Shown: positions 1-11,372 of the stretch, one piece after another
How positions within the stretch are numbered: position 1 is the first letter of the stretch
Layout: each line of letters starts with the position of its first letter
DNA from: Bisporella sp. PMI_857
Taxonomy: Eukaryota; Ascomycota; Leotiomycetes; Helotiales; Helotiaceae
Direction of reading: 5' to 3'
Assembly: GCA_021307315.1 (NCBI GenBank)
Contig: JAJSPD010000159.1
Span: 1-43,314 of the forward strand
Length of the DNA stretch: 43,314 nucleotides
Notes under the pieces: model-generated
Told to the model about the DNA's origin: nothing
Database searches by the model: none
Seen by the model: the letters and a program-made list of their open reading frames with translations, nothing else
Program-made: the position numbers and the translations under genes

Positions 1-3000
1 ACGTATTAAAAACCATAGTCTTCAACTGTTCCATCTCGCGCCCACCACCCTCCACTCCGGGAACCGCCTCATACCCAAAGATCTGCTTGCCTCCGAAATG
101 CAGTGTGAACGTGACCGCAAGTTGAAAGATAGCTTGGCCGATAATCATCTTCCACATATTGAGCGTGATGAGAGGAGCGGATTTCTTCTCGGGTTTGCGG
201 TTTAGGATGGTGCGGGTTGGAGGGTCGGTTGCCAAGGCTAGGGCGGCGAAGGTGTCCATTATTAGGTTTACCCACAATAGTTGGACGGGGGAGAGCACGG
301 ATTCTTCGTCCGAGGATGCGACGGCTGAGACGAAGGTTAGGAGGACGGCGGTTATATTTACTGTCAGTTGGAACTATGGTTTGTTAACTTTCAATTCCTC
401 CCTTCAGCATAAGAACGTACTTGGAGGAATTTCTTCACAGCGTCATTGACTGCACGACCCCACATGAGAGCCTTAACGATCGAGGCGAAATTGTCATCCA
501 TGACGATGATAGCCGATGCCTCCTTCGCGACTTCCGTGCCCGCAATACCCATAGAGAACCCAATATCAGCCATCTTAAGCGCAGGAGCGTCATTGGTGCC
601 GTCTCCAGTCACAGCGACAGTCTCCCCAAGTTCCTTCAAACGCTTCACTAAGATACGTTTATCCTCGGGAGAAGATCGGGCAAGGACTTGTAGCTTGGGA
701 ATTGTGGCGTCCATGTCTTTTTTGCTCAATTTGCGGAACACGGGACCTTCCATTACAATTCCGCCGCTCTTGGGAGTGTAGATGCCACATTCTTCGGCGA
801 TGGCTTGCGCGGTTTGGACGTTGTCGCCAGTGACCATGCGGACGAAGACCCCGGCGTTTTGGCAGTCTTTAACGGCTTCCGGGACACCTTTTCGGAGCGG
901 ATCTTTGATACCTACTATTCCTAGGAGTGTCATGTCATGGAAGATGACTTTGAAGTCTGCTTGAGTGGAGTCTTCCGCTGAGACTCCATCTGCGGGTGGC
1001 CAGCTTTCGTAATCCTTGTACAGAAGAGCGATTGTGCGGAGAGTTCGTGAAGCATAGGTGGAGATGATATTGTTAAGAGCGGCGGAGTCCTCGGATGTCA
1101 AGGCAGTTTCGGTCAAAGTCGCGCTCGATGGGTCACCAAGGATATTGGTACATTTGTCTAAGAGGATTTCGGATGCACCTTTGGCGTAAACTCGGAATCC
1201 ACCAGAAGAGAGCTTCACGACACATGCCATGTACTTGACAGCGGAGTCAAAGGGAACAGCTTGCACAATAGTGGCGTTGGATCGTTCTTCCGAAAGAGGG
1301 CCGATTGCAAGGTGTGTGCGAGCGAACTCAAGAAGGGCAGTTTCTGTCTTCGATCCGATGAATGTTTGACGTCCATCGATATCTCCTTCGAATGCGGTGG
1401 AATTGAGGACGACCGATTGCGAGAGGAGATACTTGGCTTCAGCGCTCAATTTGGAGAGAAAGTCGGCAGCGGGAACAGCATCCTCGATCTCTGTGCTTGG
1501 TTGAGATAGTTTCTCAGTTTCCTCGGTACCAACGTTCGAGACTTCTCTGTTTGACAAACTCTTGATCTTGTCCATAGCATATGCTTTCTTGCCGAATTGA
1601 GTCTTATGGCCAATTGTTGCGGCTACCATAGTCATCTTATTCTCTGTCAAGGTACCAGTCTTATCAGAGCAGACAGTGGTCGCATTTCCCATCGTTTCGC
1701 AGGATTTAAGCACTCGAACAAGGTTATTATCCTTCAACATCCTCGTAGTAGCAAAAGCGAGTGCAAGAGTGACAGCAAGTGGCAATCCTTCCGGAACAGC
1801 AACTACAATAACAGTGACGGAGACGATGAAGATTTGTAGGAAGTTCTGACCCTTCTCGGAAGGAGTCAAAGGGCTGCCTTTCAGCTGCGCAAGGAACTTG
1901 ATGAAGAGGACCACGAAGAGTAACAATGCCGCTGCACCACCAAGCTTCGCAATATACTCGGCAAGTACATTGAGCTTCTGTTGTAGTGGAGTAGCTTCGG
2001 AATCTTCTCTGAGGGTCATCATTGTCTTCCCGAAAGTGGAATTAACGCCAACTGCAGTGACCATGAAAGTACCAACGCCTTCAGCCATTTTGCTGCCAGA
2101 AAGAATGAAGGGATCGAGCTTCTTGACATCTTCACCGGCCTCGATAGCGCGATACACTTCATCTCCTGATGTTTTCTTTATGAGATCGGATTCGCCGGTA
2201 GCAGAAGATTCGTCGCACTTGATAGAGTGGCCCTTGATAAGTATCCCATCCACAGGCACCATATCTCCTGGCTCGAGATGCATAACATCACCAACCATGA
2301 TATCATAGATAGAAACTTCCTGCGATTTGCCAGATCGAATAACCTTGACCGTGCGATCTTCCTTCTTCTTATTCAGCTTCACGAACTGTCTCTCCTTCTG
2401 CCAATCATTCAGCGTCCCAACCACAACCACAATTATAATTGCAATCATAATCGCCACGCCTTCCACCCATTCAACTTGCGCCTCTCCAGGCTCATGTTTC
2501 TGCCCAAATGTCTGATACAGTCCCAATGCGAGCGAGACCACGGCCGCAATCGTAAGGAGAATCAACACCTTGTCATTATATGTAATCCACGCCAATTCCA
2601 ACAAGCTCTTGGTCTTCTTATCCGGAAGCCTATTATCCGCGAACACACGTTTCCGATCGACGAATAACCCATCGTTTTTCTTCGCAGGCATAGATTTCGT
2701 AGTCGACGCTCGTGCGAACAAGCCTGGCTTCGGGCCAACTTCTCTTGTCGAAGAGCTCGCAGCTGCTTTTGCGTCTTCGAAACCAACAGTCCCATCCAAA
2801 GTCGTCTCTCCAGAGCTCAATCCGCTCGTGATATTTGACCGTAAGCCTTTCTCTAGTCCTGCAACGCCGCCGACTGCGTAGAAGGCGCTGAGACTCTTTG
2901 GGTTCAGGAATTTGGATAATTGGCCAGGCGTGAATGCGAAACTGTTGTTTTGGACTTCGAATAGATGTTCGGTGCCTGGATCTGGTGTCAATGCTTCGGT

Positions 3001-3159
3001 GTCGTGTAGGATTCCTTCAGCGGTAATTTCTTTCTCTTTGTGGTGGATTGCTGCTGGGAGTTTGGTGTTTTGGGTGATGCTCTCATCATTGCGCGAGGGT
3101 TCGACTGAGAGCGTGTTTGGCTCTGGCTCCAGGCCTTTTTCGACGTCTGGTTTCGCCAT
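1..3159 (-). CDS. Vacuolar-type P2B Ca2+-transporting ATPase (PMC1-like), 3' end beyond window
   Basis: ATP-driven Ca2+ pump, expected in the vacuolar membrane, exporting cytosolic Ca2+. Exon 1 runs from the ATG at 3159 to 421. A 47-nt intron (374-420, GTACGT...CATAG, branch-like TTAAC) follows, and exon 2 continues off the left edge. Translation across the splice joins KKFLQ to FQLTVNITAV, the expected start of M5. Seen in the protein: TGES at about 321-324, PEGLP in M4 at about 456-460, the phosphorylation site DKTGT at about 499-503, and GDGTNDAP at about 852-859. Membrane segments lie near 197-215, 235-250, 405-425 and 442-470. The N-terminal ~170 residues are low-complexity and hydrophilic, as in fungal PMC1 homologues. 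No damage is seen. P2B membership is family knowledge; vacuolar location is inferred. Confidence 0.93.
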
Positions 3160-3328
3160 GCTGGGAACTAGTCCCCTCGATTTCGAAAACTGTAGCTGAG
3201 GTCAATGAAGTTGCGATTCCCGATCGAGTTGTTGTCGGTTTAAGATGTCTGATCAAGGAAAAAAACAAGGCCTCGGACAACCAACCACAAATTAAGTCAA
3301 GCTACGTCACTGTTGGTGCAATTAGCTA

Positions 3329-3391
3329 GAGCAGGTCACGTGCTCACGTACTTGAACAACTCGTTCAGGTACGTGAGCACGTGACTTGCTC
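3329..3391. repeat. 63-bp near-perfect palindrome in the promoter of the Ca2+-ATPase gene
   Basis: Arms 3329-3359 and 3361-3391 are reverse complements with three mismatches (all transitions) around a 1-nt centre. Each arm contains TCACGTGCTCACGTAC, so a CACGTG E-box core appears twice in mirror image about 170 bp upstream of the ATPase start codon. It could be a cruciform, a transcription-factor double site or a tiny foldback element. Confidence 0.9.
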
Positions 3392-4642
3392 AATTCATGC
3401 GAGCACTGACACGCTTACTGGGTTTTGGTCCGATTGGTCCCGAGATCATGGCACGGCACGGGATCCATCGCCACGAACCGAACCCATCGAATTTCAACAT
3501 ATGGTGGTAAATTGAGAGCAGAAAGCCGAAGAATTCAGGATGGGAAATCTAGGAGAGGGGGAGAATGTGAACGGGCGGGGCCCAGCTTAGCCGTGCCTGA
3601 GTAGAAAGTATTCACAATATTTAATTGCACCGGAGCTCTCAACCGAACCCCTTTTCCTCTCGCTAACCGGCCTAATCCGCCAATCATATTGTGGCGTCTC
3701 GTCCCGTTTTGCCCAAAAAAACATGAAGTCACTTGTGAAATACATCCCTCTATATCCACATCCTATCCCCGTTCCACCGGTCTGTTTCTTGTCATTTTTT
3801 TTTCGTCTATCTTGTTTTATCTCTTTCACCTCCCTAGTTTGCAAGTTCCTTGATTGTCCATTCACGCCTTGCTATTTCCATGCTTGGGAGTTTTGTGGGA
3901 TGAGATACTTCAAAACTGCATTCGGAATGTCGTGGTTTGGGGATAATGGAATGCTACGAGACAACTCCCTCCTCTTGATAAAACAGGTGGGGCTGTGATT
4001 GCTCATATACTCTTACACGTGGATGGAGATGCGAGGATAGAAATAGTACGAAGAGTGATGACAGGCATGTCGCAGTCGCGGTCCATCCTGCAAGCGAACA
4101 AGCGCTCCCTCGAGGCACTTGGCCCGCTTGTGATCAGAGGTTATGAAACAGTGGAAAGAGCGTTAAATAAGGACAAGTCACTCAATGTGTAGACCGGCTT
4201 CGTACGAACACATGTTAATCTCTCAATAGAATGCTTTTATATTTCGTTGGTGGACATGAGCGGGTTCTCTAGGCAACAAAATTACCCGCCATTATTCACA
4301 AGATCATTACAAAGGGGGTTTAAGAAGTTCAAGAATAGGGCCGATTGCAAAGTGGAATATGCCCCTTGGGCATCTCTTAGCGACCCTTCAGCAACTGTGC
4401 GATTGATGACATTGCGGCTGAGGGTACCAGTATATATCTCTTCATCCGCGGCAGGGACAACTATGTGCACCTCAAAAATCGTACTGGAAGTGGCGACTCG
4501 AAATCAAGACACGGATATCCCGTGCACTGGCCACAAAGGCCCTTAGCTAGCGATCTTTAACCCTCAAGGAAAGCAATACAGCTTCAGCCTAAGTGCTCTT
4601 GCTCAACCAAGCCAACGCCGTGTCACATTAAGAATTTCATAC
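3392..4642. other. Intergenic region without a supported gene
   Basis: Between the divergent side of the Ca2+-ATPase gene and the 3' end of the bZIP gene. Only short open frames are present, with no recognisable domain or splice pattern. It includes a pyrimidine-rich stretch around 3770-3850 that could belong to a promoter or leader. I see no supported gene. Confidence 0.5.
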
Positions 4643-5755
4643 CTAACACACTACAGCCGTATTGAAGCTGGTGCCTTGCAAGTATATTGACGGCTCAACT
4701 CCATCAGCAGGGACCGCTTGCGATACCGCAGGGCAAACGAGCGGATCAAAGGGTTGAGCTTGGTTCACAATATTAACTTGTGGGCGGCTTGCTCGAGAGT
4801 TGGACATAACCAGCATCTTACCACTATCCATATATTCGTCATCTTTAGCAGCCTCGTCGGTCTGCCAGACAGGTGATTCCATACTGGTAATCGCCGAGCC
4901 CTTCTCGTCACTACCCTGTGAACTCTCGCGCGACATCTCGCCTGGCTTATGTGTTGCTGATGAGCCCTGGACCGAATCTTGGCCCATGCTCGACGTTGAG
5001 GTGTTGGAATACCTACGCACCAGTGATCCCGAGACTTTGGAGCTAGCAAGCCCTAAAATAGATTCTGATCTTAAGAATGCCTGAAGCTGATCCTTGTTGC
5101 ACCCACTTTCGGCATGTTGGTGGAGTATTTGTAACAGATTGTAGACCTCTTGGTTAAGAATATCGCATTCTGCCTTCAGTTCCGCGTTCTTTGCTTGCTC
5201 TTGGTTCATTCTCTCTTCTTGCTTCGATATCCAAGTCTTCCTCCGCTCTCGACACTTGCTAGCAGCCTGACGATTACGCTCCAGAAATCTTTGGCGCTTC
5301 TCATACTCCTGCTGTGGGGAAAGCTGCTTCTTAGCCCTGCTTTTCCGTGGCCGGCCTCTCTTTGGCTTCACCAATAATTCCGATGCCTCGGAGGCTGCTG
5401 ACGGCGTAGCATAGTCGATACTTTCTGGAGACTCAACAACAATAGGAGCAATGGCAGTTTGGCCATCTGGCGGGACCTCTGGGAAGTAGCCGTATGGCTC
5501 GTTCAGGGATCCTAAATTGCTCCACGAGTTAAACTGCCGCACTGTATTTGGAATTCCATTTGGAAAGCTTAGTGGCGTCAGACCAGTCTTGAACATGCTG
5601 TTCAAAGCGGCATTCGGATCCTGGAATGTAGTGTTCTGATCAAAGTTGATCGACGTCATTTCAGAGAGAGTGCCTGTTCCGGTGTCCATGCTCGCATCGT
5701 CATCAAAGTTAAGGAAGTCCCACTCCATGTTTGGTGCAGGCCAATATTCCATCAC
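4643..5755 (-). CDS. bZIP transcription factor, ATF/CREB type
   Basis: Predicted 370-residue nuclear DNA-binding protein from a single exon. The bZIP spans about 151-215. The basic region has the ATF/CREB-type signature NRQAASKCRERR (161-172), followed by a leucine zipper with heptad positions through about 215. Just before it is an AT-hook-like KPKRGRPRK (130-138). The N-terminal 100 residues are acidic and rich in Asn, Pro and Phe, compatible with activation function. The C-terminal ~140 residues are Ser/Gln-rich and probably disordered. It resembles fungal Atf1/AtfA-class stress regulators by its basic region, but I see no MAPK-regulated N-terminal domain clear enough to assign orthology. 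The ATG at 5755 begins MMEYW; an alternative Met is the next codon. No stops or frameshifts are seen. Confidence 0.9.
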   Translation of the reverse strand: MMEYWPAPNMEWDFLNFDDDASMDTGTGTLSEMTSINFDQNTTFQDPNAALNSMFKTGLTPLSFPNGIPNTVRQFNSWSNLGSLNEPYGYFPEVPPDGQTAIAPIVVESPESIDYATPSAASEASELLVKPKRGRPRKSRAKKQLSPQQEYEKRQRFLERNRQAASKCRERRKTWISKQEERMNQEQAKNAELKAECDILNQEVYNLLQILHQHAESGCNKDQLQAFLRSESILGLASSKVSGSLVRRYSNTSTSSMGQDSVQGSSATHKPGEMSRESSQGSDEKGSAITSMESPVWQTDEAAKDDEYMDSGKMLVMSNSRASRPQVNIVNQAQPFDPLVCPAVSQAVPADGVEPSIYLQGTSFNTAVVC

Positions 5756-7185
5756 ATGAGTGTTTATGGCTATGCAATGAGCAATTATTTTGTGGTGGGA
5801 AAAGAGGAAGAGTAATTATGTGTTGTAGCTATCAAGGTCGGAGGGATCACGTTGTTCGCTGCTTGGAACAACGTTATAGTTGGATCTGGATTCTAGGCGC
5901 TCTGGATCAGGCAATGCCCAGCTACAGATACGCTTGAAAGATATTTGAGACCCAACACCTAACAGCAGGACGTTAGCATAATACTCTTCCTCTTATAAAG
6001 ATTCATAAGAAAGCTTGACATACAATTTCTGCTACGATTGCTCTGAAGAGAAAGCAACAGCCGAGGGGACTTCTGATTTCGATGTGTTGAAGACTTTAGC
6101 AAGTGTTGTGTCTTCGTAATGAAATGCCGTCCTTCAATTGCTTTAAGTGGGAGTTCGGATTATGTTTGGTGTTGTACAATGGGTCGCCCTGCTCCTGCTA
6201 GGTAGTTGTGTTATGATGTGGGATGCAAGTAAATTCCGTTTGAATAGCACCGTTGAGCCTCGTAGTAAGTACTCTGCCGGGTTGTTGTGAGCAATGGCTG
6301 GAATAAAATAGATATCCCAAAGAAGAAACTATGTTTTGGCAAATCAACAACTTACGCGTTTGCTTTATTCAAATGAATTTTTTTTTTTTCGAGCAGGACA
6401 GAGCTCTGACGAGGGGAGCGACCTGTGGTATGATAAATGATGAGGGTATGTATGGCTATAGCCCTGTCTGGTATGACAATAGAGTGGGTCAATTCTGGTA
6501 TGTCCACAGCGTTCTTTGAAGCCGCACGCCACCGGGGAAAATAATACTTCGTACATGCCCAAATATTTCAACGTTGGGCGTCTGTGCTTGTAAGCTATCC
6601 AAGGTAAATACCGAAAACCTATTGGTCCTTCTAGGATTAGTTGTCCTGGCGCAATTGTCTCCGCGTTGAAATATTTGGGCATGTAGGAAGTATACATTGC
6701 GCACCGTCTGGGAGATGGGATTTCAAAATCCCATCTTGTGTGCACCGCCACGCTCTGCCAAGAAGCGGCAAGATAACCATGATTATCTCCTGTGGCTGGG
6801 AAGTGGGGTCTGCCAAAGCTCGCTAGGAGCAGACGCTCCTGCCATGCACACCGCGCTAACCGTGCTGGTACTGTACTGCATTGTACTCTACTCAAGGGAA
6901 AGGAAACCCCCAAAAAATCCTACGAAACAGAACGTAGGGAAAGGAGTTGCCAAATCATGGGCAAACAGGGCGGTGAGTAATTCTGCCGCTGTTTAATTTC
7001 CATCGCCTTCTATTTTCTCCCTTCTAACACTACGCTCATTTCAACAGCACTCCCTCCAGTGCAATATGGGCTTCCAAAAGCACGAATAGACTACACCAAA
7101 GAAGTCACGAATTTTTGGTCTAGTAGAGCACGGTATGTCAAAGTAAGATGCTGCAAAAGAGTTGAAACTGTCTAGGTGAGGCTTA
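5756..7185. other. Intergenic region upstream of the bZIP gene, with a foldback
   Basis: Probable promoter and 5' leader of the bZIP gene in the right-to-left direction, then non-coding sequence with the foldback at 6544-6692. Short open frames on both strands over 6365-6996 overlap the foldback and show no domain. No supported gene. Confidence 0.5.
6544..6692. repeat. Foldback (MITE-like) with 30-bp inverted arms
   Basis: Arms 6544-6573 and 6663-6692 are reverse complements with one mismatch over 30 bp, sharing CATGCCCAAATATTTCAACG. They enclose about 89 bp of non-coding sequence. No clear target-site duplication was found, so whether it was mobile is inference. Confidence 0.8.
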
Positions 7186-7400
7186 GCAAGGAACCCTCAT
7201 GGTGGTTGGAGCCTTATGGAGCTTAGGGAAGCTTTGATTGATATCTGGAACAATGAGATTACAGTAAAAGATTTTTAATAAGTTTATTGATTCTATTCCT
7301 CAGAGGATTAGGAAGGTTTTAGCAAGGAGGAGCTCAAACGCCGCATTGAAGCGGCATCAAATAATTGCTGTATATAGTTTAGTGGAGTGGCAGAATACCC
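7186..7400 (+). pseudogene. Relic of a Tc1/mariner-like transposase C-terminus
   Basis: Conceptual translation gives NPHGGWSLMELREALIDIW, then, after in-frame stops and a one-base frame change near 7280, NKFIDSIPQRIRKVLARR. This pattern (a helical stretch with W, then 'short loop-SMP/SIPQRI-x-V') is the usual C-terminal end of Tc1-like transposases after the DDE domain. The catalytic part is not recognisable upstream. It is a short, multiply broken fragment; assignment rests on the PQRI-type motif only. Confidence 0.45.
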
Positions 7401-9164
7401 CTCGTACCATGAATTTTGGAAGTAGAAGGGCGCCACCACGCAAATTCAAGGGAATAGCCTGCATTCACCTGGCGTACATTTTGGCTGCTGTGCGACGTCA
7501 TACGTTCCAAAGTCACAGAAGTAGCCAAAATTCGAAAGATTTTGCAAAGAAGCTATGATCATCAAGCTCCACAGCATGAGGCACAACCCACTGAGAGTTG
7601 CGTAACGAGATGGAAGGAGCAGCGGGTCAATGCACAGAAAACAGGTTCATATTTCCCTCGCTTATGAAATTGTGCATTGTATCGAAGAACGCGCTTTATT
7701 CATGGAGACCGATACCCGAATGGGTTTATTTTACTTCGTTCTGCTTGCGCATTGCAGAAAAGCCCTAATCAAATGACATCATTGATACAATTGGGTGTGA
7801 GGCAGTGGGAAAAGCAACTTAGGAGCCATCGTAAAACCTGATATTAGCAGGTGCAAAGAATACCATGACCTGCCTGCCAACTCTAATGATAGCACTGTGA
7901 TGTAACTGGGCCGGGGGACTAGAAATGTCCCAACTCTCAATATGGCTTACATTAATCCTGCAGTGGCAGATGAACGTACAGAAGTAACTACGCTCTAACC
8001 TCTCACTCTTCTTCATTGCCATCCTTCTTTGATAATGGTATGTTTACTCTTACATATTCCTTCCATCACTCAAAGCGCTGACAATCCTCTAGCACACCGC
8101 TCGATTCCAACCTGCGAAACTGCTCGCCCGACAGTCCACCAGCTCGAACGGGTGCAACTGTATATCAGGCGGCTCCATAGCTGGCATTGTCATCGGATCG
8201 ATATTAGGCACATTGTTGATCTTGTGGCTGCTAAACAGCGTCAGAAGCGAGTCTTCCACTCCGATGGAGAGGCGGTCGCACCGCAGTTCACGGGGAGCCA
8301 TTCGACATACATTGATAGGAGTGGGACCGCATACAGGGCGAGGAAGCCATCTAGAGTGTATCGTAAACCCGATTGAGGACTTGTGCATGAGATTTCGGCA
8401 TAACAATCCTGATTCCTCAACATCGATTTAGGCTGCTCCAGTCGCTCCTTTCCGCCATCACGACCATATCTCAATGTGGGACGGTACGCAGAGAAATATT
8501 ACATAGAATGGAAGGCGCGAGTGGCGAGCATGTGGGAAGTGTGTGCGGTTTAGACCTGCTCTGATGAGAAGTGTCGGAAAAAGAGCAAGGATTCCATTTG
8601 CTTTCGATCCGACGAGATGAGTTAAGCTTGCTAAGGCGATGCTCGTAGTCGCCATGTAGCAGAACACTTATAGAATAAAACTCGAGCTCCAAAATGCTAT
8701 AACTACAAGTAACATATAGGCAACATTAGTTGGTCTTGAATCTCTGCGTATATTTACTTGGTGGAGGGTACTGCCCTTTCGTCCGATATCTGCGAAGCGG
8801 ATCGTCAAGATGGTCGAGTGGAGCAGCCACGACGCTAGCAATAGTCCCGAAGAGAGGCTTAATTGGAGCTGTTTTGCCGTTAGATGACTCCATGATAGAA
8901 GGAACGCTTTTACAGCTGAAGATGTTGCTAAGCTCTTAATATCTCTGCTACTGAGGTCACTATCTAGAGCTGGAAGGTCCGCTGTCCCTTCCTCGTTGAA
9001 GTGCTCAGCGAGGTCGTTTATGAGGGACTCTAATGATCAAACGAAATCTATAGCGCTCACTTTCAAGCCCTAAAAAATCTGAAGCTTCCGCTTCATGTTG
9101 TTGTATCAAATTTAAGTTTGCATGAAGTTCTATAATGTAAGGCTTACGGCTCTCCAGGAGTGAT
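7400..9164. other. Intergenic region, possible degenerate coding sequence on the minus strand
   Basis: On the minus strand, overlapping open frames at 8241-8474 and 8089-8406 read like one protein interrupted by a frame change (GFLALYAVPLLSMYVEW in one frame, INNVPNIDPMTMPAMEPPDI in the other). A further short frame lies at 7819-8022. I do not recognise a family. It may be a decayed host gene. The rest (about 8700-9164) holds nothing I can support. Confidence 0.25.
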
Positions 9165-10846
9165 TAAGAATTGGCAATGCCGGCGCGATAGCCGGTACTG
9201 CCCTTGCTCATTTGTCTCGTATCCTTGAGCTCCTCTATGAACATTTCGCCCCATCCTTTACTAGAGATACTTAGTTAGGAACTTGATCAGGATCATTTCA
9301 ACAGAATTGGCTACCTCGTGTTTGCCATGGCAAACGAATGCAGCTTGTCGGACCTCAGACGCTTTTCCTCCTCACTCATGGTGAGAGCCTGGAAGATGGC
9401 TTCAGAAAACTCGTGAACGTTCCATGGATTGAACTTGATACAGTCCTCAAGCACTTGCGCCGCTCCAGCAAATTCGGACAACAGGAACACGCCATGGCGA
9501 TCTTGCTGGCACGTAATATATTCCAAGCAGACGATATTAAATCTATCCCGTGTTGGTGAGACGAGGTATGCGTCTGAGGCAGCGTAAAGGGCGGTCAGTT
9601 CATCCTTAGATACAGAGCTGAATTTCAATTGGACTGGGCTAAATTCGATATCTCCTATAGGCACTGTGAGAGGCATTACAAACAGTGGAGAGAGCTGAGA
9701 GACAGACCGAACTTGCTATAAATGCTGGAAACTCTCTCATTAATGTTGTCATTTAGGTGTTGGTATCCGACCACGTCTTCGCGACTGGGAATAAGGACTT
9801 GCAGGAAAACAACTTTTCCAGCATATTCCGGGTGCTTTGTTAAGAATGTGTTCATTGCGTCTAGTCGGAGCGGGATACCTTTGATGTAATCCAAGCGATC
9901 GATGCTCACCACCAGGTTCACATCCTTGTACTTCTCATTTAGCAGTTTCGCGCGGTCTTGAACTTTCGGCTCTTTAAGTCTTGCGCGAAACTCCTCAGGA
10001 TCGATCCCAATGGGAGAATTGGATGTCCTGATAGTATGGCCTTCATAACTAACCTCAGAATCAGAGACCTCCAAGGCCCTTGCCCCCAGCAGCAGCGAAA
10101 ATTTCCATTTCCCAACAACCAGACTTACGTACATGATCTTCCGGCAGCATTGAAGGAAATGCTCAGCGTAGTCAGGATTATGGAATCCAGCAAGGTCGCA
10201 ATTGAGAAGAAATTTCAGGATATCTTTTCTAACAGGCAAAATCCTGAAGAAATCGCTTGCGGGGAAAACGGTGTGTAAAAGAATCCTATCCGGACCTTCA
10301 TGTGGCGCTCGTTTAGCGCTTGACGTAGGAACGAGGGCAAAAGTAAAAGGTGATAGTCTTGGATCCACACACAGTCTCCTTCGCGTAGAGCTGGAATGAG
10401 ACATTCAGCAAAGCATCGGTTTGCTTTTTGGTAAGACTCCCAATCTGGTTGGCAAAGATGAATCTCGTGCGTTTGTTAATGCAGGAGTGGCCATAGAATC
10501 TTGTCTACGGGTCAAGTTAGCAAGGCGTCGACTAGAACTGACGACATTAGGTGAATGACTTGAACACCCATCGTAATGCTTATCAGCCACGGTCGCGCCG
10601 AGAAACATGGGCACACCGTCTTTTTTCGATAACTCATCCGTCACTAGACCCTTATCCTGCTCTGGTACCTCCAGTCAGGCTAACCATACCACTTGAATTT
10701 CGTAGATTGAGAAAGGCCATGAAGAGCTCCAACCAGGCCCCCACTTGGTGGTGCGATATCGTATTGTCCTTCTTTTGATTGGCTAATTGTGACAGGAAGG
10801 CGGTTGACACTACAAATATCGTGGGTTCGCGGTCTTGGTTATGCAT
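9165..10846 (-). pseudogene. Trehalose-6-phosphate synthase (GT20) pseudogene
   Basis: An intact homologue makes trehalose-6-phosphate from UDP-glucose and glucose-6-phosphate. Read right to left, nearly the whole GT20 domain can be followed through different frames: FVVS then NRLPVTI, SGGLVGALHGLS, FKWYG then a TAG where Trp is expected, DKHYDG, ILWPLLH then TAA, WIQDYHLLLLPSFL, DLAGFHNPDYAEHFLQ, SIDRLDYIKGIPLRLDAM, SDAYLVSPTRD, HGVFLLSEFAGAAQ, and finally WGEMFIEEL. At least four frameshifts and several stops separate these blocks. The normally invariant DGMNLV segment reads DRFNIV. The gene is clearly dead. Another intact copy elsewhere in the genome would be expected. Confidence 0.88.
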
Positions 10847-11372
10847 TTTGAGCGGGCTAGCCTTTGCAGGTTTCGACTAGCTTTGGTGCTTCTAATAAAG
10901 CCGAACTATTTCTGAGGCGATGAAAATTAGAACATTTTTATTACATTTTTTGCAAGACCTATAGGCAGATATACGCCGCAGCACTGTGATGTCCCGATAT
11001 CTTTGGCTGGATTACGTGTTATAACTTGGAAAATTTAGCACATAAAACAAGGTATGCCTTTTTCGATTTTTCCTGGCCGAGAAGGACATAGCGTTCGAGA
11101 TCCCCCTTGTAAGAGAGTCGGAAAATCTGTGAATAGACCAGTAACGATGCTATGTGTAAGCAATGACTCTGTAGAGGTCACACGAAGCGGGGTAATCCAT
11201 GCTATGCATCGATATTCAGGAGTATCTTCACATGACGTGTGACATTGAAGAGGCTTGCTTAACTCTACAACAGTATACGTCATCTTCTAATCTGGTACAT
11301 TACTTTCTTTCAATTCCCTACTTGTTCCCCAGACGGAAGAAAATTGTTCTTCATCGATAAGACGACTATCGG
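10847..11372. other. Intergenic region upstream of the catalase gene
   Basis: Lies between the 5' end of the TPS pseudogene and the catalase start. No domain-bearing open frame is visible. It presumably contains the catalase promoter on the plus strand; I see no specific site I can defend. Confidence 0.4.

Noticed and set aside
2227..2667. Plus-strand 146-codon ORF
   Set aside because: Antisense to the Ca2+-ATPase; His/Asn-rich text is the complement of its transmembrane codons.
4247..4546. Possible 99-codon gene on the plus strand
   Set aside because: No domain, no codon or splice support, and an overlapping open frame on the other strand; treated as chance.
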